Below, one piece after another: positions 15,448 to 23,906 of a stretch of 39,552 nucleotides of DNA. Position numbers and translations under genes: made by a program. The DNA is from JAZDLO01 sp043801935 (GTDB taxonomy: Bacteria > Actinomycetota > Thermoleophilia > RBG-16-64-13). Position 1 is the stretch's first letter. Every line of letters begins with the position of its first letter. The notes under the pieces are model-generated. The model worked only from the letters and a program-made list of their open reading frames with translations. It did not search any database and was not told the origin of the DNA. The stretch lies in NCBI GenBank assembly GCA_043801935.1, contig JAZDLO010000029.1, positions 1 to 39,552 on the forward strand, given 5' to 3'.

Positions 15448-17265
15448 ATGGCGGCCGCACTTGACGCACTTACCCAAAACGGGGAACTGCTTGCGTGGTT
15501 ACGTGATGTGGTCGAGCTCTGCAAACCGGAGAACGTCTACACGTGTGACGGGTCGCAAGAAGACTATGAACACATGTGCGACCTACTCATCAAGCAGGGG
15601 ACGTTCACGCGGCTGAACGATTCTCTCAGGCCAGGGTGCTACTTGGCCCGCTCCCATCCCAGCGATGTGGCTCGGGTTGAGGACCGCACGTACATCTGCA
15701 CCACCGATCAAGTAGAGGCCGGCCCCACCAACAACTGGGCCCCGGCTCGCGAGATGAAGCTCAAGATGGGCCGGCTCTTCAAACGGTGCATGGAAGGGCG
15801 GACGATGTACATCATCCCCTTCTCCATGGGTCCCGTGGGCTCGCCCTTCTCCAAGATCGGCATCGAGGTGACCGATTCACCCTACGTGGTCGTCAACATG
15901 ATGATCATGACCCGCACAGGGGTGGAAGTGCTCGAGGCGCTGGGCAAGGATGGTAAGTTCATCCCGTGTCTTCACACGGTGGGGGCGCCGCTCGCGCCAT
16001 TCCAGGGAGATGTGCCGTGGCCGTGCGAGCGCGATCCCAAGCACAAGTACATCGTTCACTTCCCTGACGATCCGTCCATCTGGTCGTATGGGTCGGGCTA
16101 CGGCGGCAACGCCCTTCTTGGGAAGAAGTGTCTGGCTCTGCGCATCGCCTCGGCCGTCGCCCACGAAGAAGGCTGGCTGGCCGAGCACATGCTGATCCTG
16201 GCCCTCACCTCGCCCGAGGGCAAGAAGCACTATATCGCCGGAGCCTTTCCCAGCGCCTGTGGCAAGACCAACTTGGCTATGATGCAGCCCACACTGCCCG
16301 GCTGGACCGTGAGCACCATCGGCGACGACATCGCCTGGATGCGGATAGGTGAAGACGGCCGCCTGTGGGCCATGAACCCCGAGACTGGGTTCTTCGGCGT
16401 GGCTCCCGGGACCTCGCACCAATCGAATCCTAACGCCATGGGCACGTTCACGCGTAACACCATCTTCACCAACGTGGCCCTGACCGACGAGGGCGACGTG
16501 TGGTGGGAGGATATGGGAGTCGACGCCCCCGCCCACCTCATCGACTGGGAAGGCGACGATTGGACGCCCGACTCGGGACGCAAGGCTGCCCATCCTAACT
16601 CGCGCTTCACCGCTCCGGCGGCACAGTGCCCGGTGATAGACCCCGATTGGGAGAACCCGCAGGGCGTGCCCATCTCGGCCATCCTGGTCGGGGGCCGGCG
16701 GGCGAATACGATCCCGTTGGTGAACGAGGCCTTCGATTGGGAACACGGAGTCTTCATGGGCTCCGCCGCCGGCTCAGAGACCACAGCCGCCAATCTGAGC
16801 AAGACCGGCGTGCTGCGGCACGACCCCTTCGCCATGCTGCCTTTCTGCGGCTACAACATGGGAGACTACTTCACCCACTGGCTTTCCATGGCCGAGCGGA
16901 CGGACGAGAGCAAGCTGCCGCGCGTCTTCTTCGTCAACTGGTTCCGCAAGGGCGAGGATGACCACTGGCTTTGGCCGGGCTACGGAGAGAACAGCAGGGT
17001 TCTGAAGTGGATCTTCGAGCGTGTCGAAGGCGGGGGCGAGGCGGTGCGGACTCCCATCGGCAACTTGCCGACTCCTGGTGCTCTTGACCTCTCGGGGCTT
17101 GATCTGCCCGCGGAAGACCTGGACCGGCTCCTTACGGTGGAGATCGAGGGTTGGAAGCAGGAGGCGGAGAACTTAGCCACCTACTACGATGAGTTCGGCG
17201 ATCGCCTTCCCGAAGCGCTGCGCAGGCAACTGGCGGCCCTTCAGGAACGGCTGGCCAAGGCCTGA
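15448..17265 (+). CDS. pckG: Phosphoenolpyruvate carboxykinase (GTP)
   Basis: The ATG at 15448 is preferred over an in-frame ATG at 15412 because AAGGAG lies 5 bases upstream. It gives 605 residues, the normal size of the GTP-dependent family. The nucleotide loop ACGKTN has Cys271 as the reactive cysteine and Lys273. The Mn-site region GDDIAW and the WFRKGEDDHWLWPGYGENSRVLKW family block are present. The enzyme converts oxaloacetate and GTP to PEP, CO2 and GDP in gluconeogenesis, or runs in reverse for anaplerosis in anaerobes. It is preceded by 222 bases without a gene, so it probably has its own promoter. The aminotransferase gene follows after 44 bases. Confidence 0.96.
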   Translation: MAAALDALTQNGELLAWLRDVVELCKPENVYTCDGSQEDYEHMCDLLIKQGTFTRLNDSLRPGCYLARSHPSDVARVEDRTYICTTDQVEAGPTNNWAPAREMKLKMGRLFKRCMEGRTMYIIPFSMGPVGSPFSKIGIEVTDSPYVVVNMMIMTRTGVEVLEALGKDGKFIPCLHTVGAPLAPFQGDVPWPCERDPKHKYIVHFPDDPSIWSYGSGYGGNALLGKKCLALRIASAVAHEEGWLAEHMLILALTSPEGKKHYIAGAFPSACGKTNLAMMQPTLPGWTVSTIGDDIAWMRIGEDGRLWAMNPETGFFGVAPGTSHQSNPNAMGTFTRNTIFTNVALTDEGDVWWEDMGVDAPAHLIDWEGDDWTPDSGRKAAHPNSRFTAPAAQCPVIDPDWENPQGVPISAILVGGRRANTIPLVNEAFDWEHGVFMGSAAGSETTAANLSKTGVLRHDPFAMLPFCGYNMGDYFTHWLSMAERTDESKLPRVFFVNWFRKGEDDHWLWPGYGENSRVLKWIFERVEGGGEAVRTPIGNLPTPGALDLSGLDLPAEDLDRLLTVEIEGWKQEAENLATYYDEFGDRLPEALRRQLAALQERLAKA

Positions 17266-17309
17266 CCCGGTCGGATCCGTGACGCCTGCGACGCTGTGAG
17301 GAGCGAGAT

Positions 17310-18611
17310 ATGAACCCGTTGGCCGCTGAGCTCAACCAGATCATCGAACAGCACGCGCCCGCCGTGATGCGGGTCCTCTCCGACCTCGGCCAGAAGCTGT
17401 ACTATCCCAAGGGGATCCTGACGCAGTCGGCGGAGGCCAAGCAAAAGGCTACCCGTTACGACGCCACGATCGGGGAAGCGCGTGAACAACACCGTTCTAT
17501 GGGGCTTCCCGCCATCATGCGCCACTTCTCCGATCTGAGCCCCGACCAAGTATTGCCCTATGCCCCCTCCGCGGGCCGGGCAGATCTGCGGGCTGCATGG
17601 CGGGACGAGATCAGGGAGAAGAACCCGTCTCTGGGGAGCACGCCTATCAGCCTGCCGGTGGTCACCAGTGGGATCACTCATGGGTTGAGCACGGTGGCGG
17701 ACATGTTCGTGAACGTCGGCGACATGGTGCTGATGCCCGACCAACTCTGGGGCAACTATCTCCTCGTCTTTGCGGTCAAGCGCGGCGCCAATGTCGGGCG
17801 ATACCCGCTGCTCGATCTCGAAAGCGGCTTCGACATCGAGGGCTTCCGGCGAGTGCTGGCCGAGAATGCCGGCCTGGGTAAAATACTCGTGCTCTTCAAC
17901 TTCCCGAACAATCCTACTGGATACTCCATCACTCCGGCGGAGGCCGATGCCATTAAGGACTCGCTGGTGGGCGTGGCGGAGGGAGGCTGCGACGTCGTAG
18001 CCGTTTGCGACGATGCCTATTTCGGCCTCTTTTACGATGAAGAAGTCATGAAGGAGTCCTTGTTCACCCGGCTTGCGGCCGCTCATCCCCGCATTCTGGC
18101 CATCAAGCTGGACGGCGCCTCCAAGGAGGATTTCGCCTGGGGGCTCAGAGTCGCTTTCATCACCTACGGCGTCGCCGGGGGAGCCGAAACGTACGAGGCT
18201 TTGGAGAAGAAGACAGCCGGCTGCATTCGGGGGACGATCTCCAATTCCCCGAACGTGTCCCAGGAATTGGTGCTAAGAGCCATGTCCGATCCGGACTACC
18301 GGGCCCAGAAGGAGGAGAAATTCGCCGTCCTGGAGCGGCGGGCCGCCAAGGTCAGAGAGGTGCTGGTCGAGCCCCGGTTTGCGGCGGCCTGGAAGCCCTA
18401 CCCGTTCAACTCCGGTTACTTCCTCTGCCTGCAACTCAACGATCTCAACGCTGAGGCTTACCGCGTGCGGCTGCTGAACCAGTACGGTGTGGGGGTCATC
18501 TCCACGAGCGATAGCGATATTCGGGTAGCGCTCTCGTGTGTCGATGAAGCCGATATCTCCGATCTGTTCGACGTGATGCTCACCTGTGCTTTGGAGATGG
18601 CGGCGGAGTAA
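17310..18611 (+). CDS. PLP-dependent aminotransferase, class I/II fold
   Basis: This 433-residue protein belongs to the fold-type I aminotransferases. It has the NFPNNPTGY block, the CDDAYFGLFY block and the Schiff-base lysine Lys272 in the KLDGASKEDFAWGLRVAF segment. The C-terminal region ends in a normal small domain. The family covers aspartate, alanine and aromatic aminotransferases; the active-site surroundings are not distinctive enough to choose. Its position right after PEP carboxykinase suggests a link between keto acids (oxaloacetate/pyruvate) and amino acids. The length is slightly above the usual 390-400 residues because of an N-terminal helical extension. Confidence 0.85.
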   Translation: MNPLAAELNQIIEQHAPAVMRVLSDLGQKLYYPKGILTQSAEAKQKATRYDATIGEAREQHRSMGLPAIMRHFSDLSPDQVLPYAPSAGRADLRAAWRDEIREKNPSLGSTPISLPVVTSGITHGLSTVADMFVNVGDMVLMPDQLWGNYLLVFAVKRGANVGRYPLLDLESGFDIEGFRRVLAENAGLGKILVLFNFPNNPTGYSITPAEADAIKDSLVGVAEGGCDVVAVCDDAYFGLFYDEEVMKESLFTRLAAAHPRILAIKLDGASKEDFAWGLRVAFITYGVAGGAETYEALEKKTAGCIRGTISNSPNVSQELVLRAMSDPDYRAQKEEKFAVLERRAAKVREVLVEPRFAAAWKPYPFNSGYFLCLQLNDLNAEAYRVRLLNQYGVGVISTSDSDIRVALSCVDEADISDLFDVMLTCALEMAAE

Positions 18612-18632
18612 GTCGACGACGGGGGATAGGGT

Positions 18633-19010
18633 ATGTCCAAGACCAGGGGCCAGCTTGAAGCGGAGATCAGCGACGCCATGGTCAGGTTCGAACTGGACTA
18701 CATGGGCCGTGGGCCCGAGGAAGCTCGGACCTACATCATCGAAGACCTGGTCGTCGTACGGCTGCGCGGGGTGCTCACCCAGGCGGAGAAGCAACTGGCC
18801 GGGGTCGACGGCACCATCCAGGGCTGGGCGCTTGTCAAAGAGATCCGCCGGGAGTTGATCGAGAAAGCCAGACCTCTGCTGGAAACGATCGTTCATGATG
18901 TGACCGGTCAGGAAGTCCGGAGCCTTCACACCGACATCAGCACCCGCATAGGCGAGCGTATCATCGTGTTCTCCTTGGCCGGCCCCGTGCGCCTGACGAT
19001 TGACACATAG
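18633..19010 (+). CDS. DUF2294 protein
   Basis: This 125-residue soluble protein begins SKTRGQLEAEISDAMVRFE and has YMGRGPEEARTYIIEDLVVVRLRGVLTQAE-like and LHTDIST blocks typical of DUF2294. Family members occur widely in anaerobes and thermophiles, and no biochemical role is established as far as I know. A GGGGGAT ribosome site precedes the ATG, 21 bases after the aminotransferase stop, so cotranscription is likely. It has no membrane segment or metal-binding cysteines. Confidence 0.8.
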   Translation: MSKTRGQLEAEISDAMVRFELDYMGRGPEEARTYIIEDLVVVRLRGVLTQAEKQLAGVDGTIQGWALVKEIRRELIEKARPLLETIVHDVTGQEVRSLHTDISTRIGERIIVFSLAGPVRLTIDT

Positions 19011-19118
19011 GTCGAGTCCGGTAGGAATGACGTCGGTAGCCGCGCAGCCGGCCGGCGCGGCGGTCATAATCCGGGACACCGTGGCAGCGAAGGTGGGTCC
19101 ACCCCGAGGTCGTTCGCG

Positions 19119-19880
19119 ATGAGCAACGTCCACATTCGTTTCTATGCCGAACTAGGCGATCTTCTGCCACCACGCCGGCGGGGCCGAGAGTTCGAGCATC
19201 GCTTCCCAGCGGGGGGAGCGGTCAAAGACCTGGTCGAGGGATTGGGGGTCCCGCACACCGAGGTCGACCTGATCCTTGTGGACGGTCGATCCGTCGACTT
19301 CGCCTACCCGGTGCCTGACGGCGCGCGGGTGAGCGTCTACCCGATGTTCGAAGCTCTGGATATCTCCAGTGTCACGCGCGTCCGTCCCAAGCCTCTCCGA
19401 GAACTCCGCTTCGTGGCCGATGTGCACCTGGGCAGGCTGGCCGGCTTCCTGCGTCTCGCCGGATTCGACACGCTCTACCGGAACGACTGGGACGACCGCG
19501 CGCTCGCAGAGGTCGCTCACCGCGAGCGGCGTGTTGTGCTCACCCGCGATCGAGGTCTTCTGATGCGCACGCAGGTCACGCATGGTCACCTCGTGCGCTG
19601 CACCGCGCCCCGGGGCCAACTGAACGAAGTCCTTGAGCGGTTCGATCTCTGGGGATCGCTTCGGCCGTTCGGCCGCTGCTCGTTATGCAACAGCCTCGTC
19701 GAGACGGTAGCGAAAGACGAAGTCGCGGCACGGCTTCCGGTCGGTACGGTACGGAATCACGACGAGTTCTGGCGGTGTACCGGGTGTGAACAGGTGTACT
19801 GGCAGGGTGCCCACTACAGATCGTTGCAGGACCTGTTTGCGCCTCCGCGCGAGGGGTCCGCGACCCGACGGGACGGATGA
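19119..19880 (+). CDS. Mut7-C RNase-like protein with N-terminal ubiquitin-like domain
   Basis: This 253-residue protein has three visible parts. Residues 1 to about 80 form a ThiS/MoaD-like beta-grasp domain (Mut7-C ubiquitin). Residues 95-180 are a PIN-like Mut7-C domain with acidic residues Asp101 (VADVHLGRLA) and Asp144 (TRDRGLL). Residues 187-223 form a zinc knuckle (Cys187, Cys190, Cys220, Cys223). The family is named after the C-terminal part of the nematode Mut-7 exonuclease; bacterial members are predicted RNases without firm substrates. Its stop lies only 3 bases from the end of the convergent transporter gene, leaving no room for a separate terminator between them. Confidence 0.85.
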   Translation: MSNVHIRFYAELGDLLPPRRRGREFEHRFPAGGAVKDLVEGLGVPHTEVDLILVDGRSVDFAYPVPDGARVSVYPMFEALDISSVTRVRPKPLRELRFVADVHLGRLAGFLRLAGFDTLYRNDWDDRALAEVAHRERRVVLTRDRGLLMRTQVTHGHLVRCTAPRGQLNEVLERFDLWGSLRPFGRCSLCNSLVETVAKDEVAARLPVGTVRNHDEFWRCTGCEQVYWQGAHYRSLQDLFAPPREGSATRRDG

Positions 19881-19883
19881 GCG

Positions 19884-21206
19884 CTACGGCGGATCCTGGT
19901 GAGTGGGAGAGGCAGAACGGTCGTCTTCGGGTTGACCGATCACCGGCGAGTCGACTATGCGCCAGCGGGCAAACAAGGGGACCCCGATGAGTGCGAGCAC
20001 TCCCATGGCTGCGATACCGGCCGCTGTGGCTCGAGGTCCGCTGGCGGCGCTGCTCGCCAGAGGCGAGAGCGCCGCTCCCAACCCCTGCGACACCCGTTGT
20101 ACGGCGCCGAACAGGCCAAAAGCCAACGCCTGATAATCCGAGCGGAAGGTCTGCGCGAAAGCTCCGCGGACGGTGGGCACCAAGGCTCCGGAGAAGAGTC
20201 CGTGTAGGCACGAGCAGAGCACTACCAGGGGCAGCGCCGACACGAGGCTGAAGGCGAAAGCGTTCACCGCCCAAAGCGTGAGGCCTACCAGGATGATGCG
20301 TCTTACCATGCGCCTGTCGGGCCGAAGAAAGGCCACGATCCCGGCGCCGGCGGCCGAAGAGAGGACCACTCCCAGAAGCACCGCCCAGAGTCGCATCCCC
20401 CGCAGGTCGGTGACCGCTTGGAGGTGGAGCGTGAGATAAAGGGTGAGCCCCATGATGGCGGAGTTGAGGGCGAAGTAGCCGGCCAGGAACCAACCGGCGT
20501 GGTATTCGCGGGAAGCCTCTTGCCACAGTTCTTTCATGCGGTGGTGCAACTTGCCCTGAGGAAGCGCCACCTCCGCGGATTTCGTCTGCCACAGCTTCTT
20601 GGCGAAGATGCTGGGAATGGTACAGGCGAGGAAGACCGCTGCGGCCGGCATCAGGGCGTAACCCTGGCCGCTGATTCCCGGGATCACCCGGCCGGATATG
20701 AACAACTGGATGACGCCCACCCCTACCACTCCGCCTAAGAAACTGAGGCCCATGCCCAGCGACGACACGCTGACGACGTTCGCGCCACTTGCTGCACTGA
20801 GCATGGAGGCGTTGTAGATCAGGCTCGAGAGTTGAAAGAAGTAGTTGGCCACCATGGCGGCGACGAGCACGCCCGCCACGGCCAGGGTGCCCGTGCGGGG
20901 GAGGACGTTGAGTGTCGCCAGCAGCACAGCGGCGATGACTGCTGAGATCATGAACCACTGCCGGCGACGGTGTTTCTCGTCGGCGTTGACCCCGATATAG
21001 GGGCCACTCAGGCCGATGGCCCAGGAGGAAGCCGCCGAGGCCAGGCCGAAAACCACTGCCGGCACCCCGAGGTCGTTCACCATCCACGGGGTAAGGTAAT
21101 AGGGGATGGCGAACTCCACCGAGGTATTGCCGAAATCGTAGGTATACCAGGCCCAGCGAGCGCGTTTTGTTGAGGCCCGCTGGTCCGTCTGCTCGTCTGT
21201 GTGCAT
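19884..21206 (-). CDS. MFS transporter, Atg22/UMF1-like
   Basis: Starting at the ATG at 21204-21206 this is a 440-residue protein with about 12 hydrophobic segments. The open frame extends 86 codons further upstream, but that part is not membrane-like and would overlap the divergent gene. The N-terminal block WAWYTYDFGNTSVEFAIPYY resembles the Atg22-like branch of the major facilitator superfamily, whose yeast member exports amino acids from the vacuole. An ARWRIVDSP tail is cytoplasmic. The substrate is unknown. No good ribosome site is seen. A TACACT box 9 bases before the ATG suggests a very short or absent leader. Confidence 0.85.
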   Translation of the reverse strand: MHTDEQTDQRASTKRARWAWYTYDFGNTSVEFAIPYYLTPWMVNDLGVPAVVFGLASAASSWAIGLSGPYIGVNADEKHRRRQWFMISAVIAAVLLATLNVLPRTGTLAVAGVLVAAMVANYFFQLSSLIYNASMLSAASGANVVSVSSLGMGLSFLGGVVGVGVIQLFISGRVIPGISGQGYALMPAAAVFLACTIPSIFAKKLWQTKSAEVALPQGKLHHRMKELWQEASREYHAGWFLAGYFALNSAIMGLTLYLTLHLQAVTDLRGMRLWAVLLGVVLSSAAGAGIVAFLRPDRRMVRRIILVGLTLWAVNAFAFSLVSALPLVVLCSCLHGLFSGALVPTVRGAFAQTFRSDYQALAFGLFGAVQRVSQGLGAALSPLASSAASGPRATAAGIAAMGVLALIGVPLFARWRIVDSPVIGQPEDDRSASPTHQDPP

Positions 21207-21212
21207 CGCTGC

Positions 21213-21227
21213 ACTAGTGTACCTAGT
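21213..21227. promoter_or_regulatory. Short inverted repeat at the divergent promoter region
   Basis: ACTAG and CTAGT are separated by five bases (21213-21227), just upstream of the transporter start, and the repeat overlaps its TACACT -10-like box. CTAG is rare in GC-rich DNA, so a repressor site is possible. No regulator gene is adjacent and chance cannot be excluded. Confidence 0.25.
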
Positions 21228-21383
21228 ATGAAGCCGGGGTTTGAGGTGCGTGATGGGGCGTTCGCGGCGCAGCGGCGCGGTCGCGCGGCCGGTTGGCCAA
21301 AACCCCGCCGGTGGTCTAACCTTGTCCTTCGGCTCGCAGAGCGCACGAAACCGGGTGGGGTGGGATGACATGAGGTCGAAGAC

Positions 21384-21923
21384 ATGAACGCCAGTGACGA
21401 CGCCGGGGTCGCTGGCGGCACGGCGGCTCTTCCTCTGTTCCAGGAGGTCCAGCGATTCCGTCAATGGTTCTTCTACGTTCCCCTCTTGATCGCCACCGGG
21501 GTCGTTTGGTGGCTATTCGCGGAGCAGATCATCTTGGGCCATCCCCGGGGATCTCGGCCCATACCGGATTCGGCCGCGTGGATCCTGGCTATCCTATTCG
21601 GATTTGGCTTCCCGGTGTTCGCGCTGGTGGTTCGACTGATCACTGAGGTGAGGCCCGGGCTGCTGTGGGTGAGACTGATCCCTTTCGGCTCGAAGCGCAT
21701 CTCCACGGGGGAAATCGAGAGAGCCCAGACTCGTGAGTACTCGCCGCTGCGCGAGTTCGGCGGCTGGGGCATCCGCATCTCCAGGAACGGCAGAGCTTAC
21801 AACGCGTATGGCAACACCGGAGTACAACTCGTGCTCACCGACGGGAGCCGTGTCCTGATTGGTACGCAGAAGCCGGAAGAGCTGCTCGACGCGCTCCGCT
21901 TGGCGGGCGCCGACTTCGACTAG
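21384..21923 (+). CDS. Small two-TM membrane protein, DUF6141-like
   Basis: This 179-residue protein has two transmembrane segments, about residues 30-52 and 67-87, each followed by basic loops. The C-terminal cytoplasmic domain has a block around FGSKRISTGEIERAQTREY, then GGWGIR and VQLVLTDGSRVLIGTQKPEELLDAL, which looks like a bacterial PH-type domain. I associate this pattern with DUF6141, with moderate certainty. GAGGT lies 8-10 bases before the ATG. It is divergent from the transporter and 29 bases upstream of carbamate kinase. The function is unknown. Confidence 0.6.
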   Translation: MNASDDAGVAGGTAALPLFQEVQRFRQWFFYVPLLIATGVVWWLFAEQIILGHPRGSRPIPDSAAWILAILFGFGFPVFALVVRLITEVRPGLLWVRLIPFGSKRISTGEIERAQTREYSPLREFGGWGIRISRNGRAYNAYGNTGVQLVLTDGSRVLIGTQKPEELLDALRLAGADFD

Positions 21924-21952
21924 GGCGGTCGGCGGATGAGGCGGTCGGAGTC

Positions 21953-22906
21953 ATGAGGATCGTAGTGGCGTTGGGCGGCAACGCTCTGCTCAAGCGGGGG
22001 GAGCCGCTCACCGAACAGAACCAACGTGCGAACGTCAAGGTGGCGGCTCGGGCGCTGGCTCCGCTGGCGCGCGACCACAGCCTCATAATCACCCACGGCA
22101 ACGGACCACAAGTGGGGTTGCTCGCGCTCGAGGCCGCCGCATTCACCGGAGTCGAGCCGTACGCACTGGACGTTCTCAGCGCCGAATCCGAAGGGATGAT
22201 CGGCTACATGATCGAGCAGGAACTGGGCAACATTCTGCCCGAGGACGTGCCGTTCGCGACTATTCTCACGCAGGTGGAGGTGGATCCCAACGATCCGGCT
22301 TTCCAGAATCCGACCAAACCCATCGGACCCCAATACACCCAGGAAGAGGCCGAGCGCTTTGCCCGGGAGCATGGCTGGACCGTGGGGCCCGACAACAGCA
22401 TGTACCGGCGGCTGGTGCCTTCGCCACGGCCCAAGCGGATCTTCGAGATACGAGTGGTGGAATGGTTGGTGGAGCGGGGAGTGGTCGTGATTTGCACTGG
22501 GGGAGGTGGCATCCCCACTATGCTCACCCCGGACGGGGTGTTGGTGGGGGTGGAGGCGGTTATCGACAAGGATCACGCCGGCGCCCTTCTGGCGACGTCG
22601 CTCGGGGCGGAGATCTTTCTCATGCTCACCGACGCGGAGGCTGTCTGGGAGAACTGGGGGACGGCCGAGGCCCGGGCCATACGTCGGGCCACACCGGAGG
22701 TCCTGGAGAAGCTCCGATTCGCGGCCGGGTCGATGGGACCCAAGGTGGAGGCGGCCTGCGACTTTGCTCGGGCGACGGGTGGGCGGGCAGGCATCGGCTC
22801 ACTCGAGGATGCGGTGGCGATTATAGAGGGGCGGGCAGGGACGTTGGTGTCGACCGGGTTCGAGGGCATGGAGTACTGGCCTTCGCTGTTCCATCAGTCC
22901 GAGTAG
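21953..22906 (+). CDS. arcC: Carbamate kinase
   Basis: This 317-residue protein is a full-length carbamate kinase of the amino acid kinase fold. It shows the N-terminal phosphate loop VALGGNALLKRG, THGNGPQVG, the KPIGPQY block, the ICTGGGGIP segment and VIDKDHAGALLA. The enzyme makes ATP and carbamate from carbamoyl phosphate and ADP in fermentative arginine, agmatine, allantoin or purine breakdown, or runs in reverse. No arginine deiminase or ornithine carbamoyltransferase gene is adjacent, so the arginine route is not supported locally. The RutB-like hydrolase 11 kb upstream also makes carbamate in its known pathway, but a link is only inference. Confidence 0.95.
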   Translation: MRIVVALGGNALLKRGEPLTEQNQRANVKVAARALAPLARDHSLIITHGNGPQVGLLALEAAAFTGVEPYALDVLSAESEGMIGYMIEQELGNILPEDVPFATILTQVEVDPNDPAFQNPTKPIGPQYTQEEAERFAREHGWTVGPDNSMYRRLVPSPRPKRIFEIRVVEWLVERGVVVICTGGGGIPTMLTPDGVLVGVEAVIDKDHAGALLATSLGAEIFLMLTDAEAVWENWGTAEARAIRRATPEVLEKLRFAAGSMGPKVEAACDFARATGGRAGIGSLEDAVAIIEGRAGTLVSTGFEGMEYWPSLFHQSE

Positions 22907-22972
22907 CGGCGGACGGCGGCGGCTCACAGCAGAGTGTGGCAATGGCGTGCGCGACTTTGACGGAGGTAGGGA

Positions 22973-23884
22973 ATGCGGATCGCTTTGATCGGGCAGGCGG
23001 CGTTTGGGGAGAAGGCCCTCGAAGCGCTGCTGGGCGAAGGGGAGCAGGTTTCGGTGGCCTACATGCCACCCGACCCCCCGGGCGGCAAGGGCAACAGCTT
23101 CAAGGAGTTGGCCGAAAAGAACGGCATTCCTGTGCGTCAGCCTCCGCGGATGCGTGACCCCGAGGTCTTCGAGGAGTACAAGACGTTTGCGCCGGACCTT
23201 GCCGTCATGGCATTCGTGACGGACATCGTGCCGCCGACGATCCTCGGCTACTCCGATCTGGGAACTATCCAGTACCATCCTTCGTTGCTCCCTCGTCACA
23301 GAGGGGGTAGTGCTATCAACTGGGCGGTGATCAACGGCGAGACCAAGACCGGGCTGTCCATCTTCTGGCCGGACGAAGGATTGGACACGGGGCCGATCCT
23401 TCTTCAGAAAGAGGTCACGATCGAGCCCGACGACACCATAGGCACGGTCTATTTCAACAAGCTCTTCCCGTTGGGCGTCGAGGCGCTGTTGGAATCGGTC
23501 CGCCTGGTCAAGGAGGGCAAGGCCCCGAGGATCCCGCAGAACCTGAGCGACGGGGAATACGAGCCGCTCTGCAAGCGCATGACGATCGACTGGATGTATC
23601 CGGTCAACATCGTCTACAACGTCATTCGCGGCTGCAATCCGTCGCCTGGGGCCGCAACCTCCTACAAGGGGCAGCAGATCAAGATCTTCGACTGCGAGAA
23701 GAGAAACGTCAGCGGCCTGGAGACCCCGGGGACGATCACGCAGGTGTCGGAGGATGGTTTCCTGGTGGCCGCCAACGGCGGGAGCATCTTCGTCAGGCGG
23801 CTTCAGCCCGTCGGGTCGGCCAAAGCGAAAGCCGCGGAGTTCGTGGCTTCGGCCGGTGTCCTGGTGGGGGACAGGCTGGGCTGA
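22973..23884 (+). CDS. 10-formyl-THF hydrolase/formyltransferase family protein (ALDH1L1 N-domain-like)
   Basis: This 303-residue protein has an N-terminal formyltransferase domain and a C-terminal OB-type domain. The blocks YHPSLLPRHRGGSAINW and GLSIFWPDEGLDTGPILLQKE closely resemble the hydrolase domain of 10-formyltetrahydrofolate dehydrogenase (ALDH1L1/2), more than ordinary methionyl-tRNA formyltransferase. The conserved His of HPSLLP and the Asp of the LDTG block are the expected catalytic pair. It probably releases formate, or transfers formyl, from 10-formyl-THF. Its neighbour after the M48 protease gene is a formate dehydrogenase in convergent orientation, consistent with formate production and oxidation. 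A tRNA formyltransferase role remains the alternative. Confidence 0.75.
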   Translation: MRIALIGQAAFGEKALEALLGEGEQVSVAYMPPDPPGGKGNSFKELAEKNGIPVRQPPRMRDPEVFEEYKTFAPDLAVMAFVTDIVPPTILGYSDLGTIQYHPSLLPRHRGGSAINWAVINGETKTGLSIFWPDEGLDTGPILLQKEVTIEPDDTIGTVYFNKLFPLGVEALLESVRLVKEGKAPRIPQNLSDGEYEPLCKRMTIDWMYPVNIVYNVIRGCNPSPGAATSYKGQQIKIFDCEKRNVSGLETPGTITQVSEDGFLVAANGGSIFVRRLQPVGSAKAKAAEFVASAGVLVGDRLG

Positions 23885-23906
23885 GCAGTCGGGCGGAGTA
23901 GGTCTT

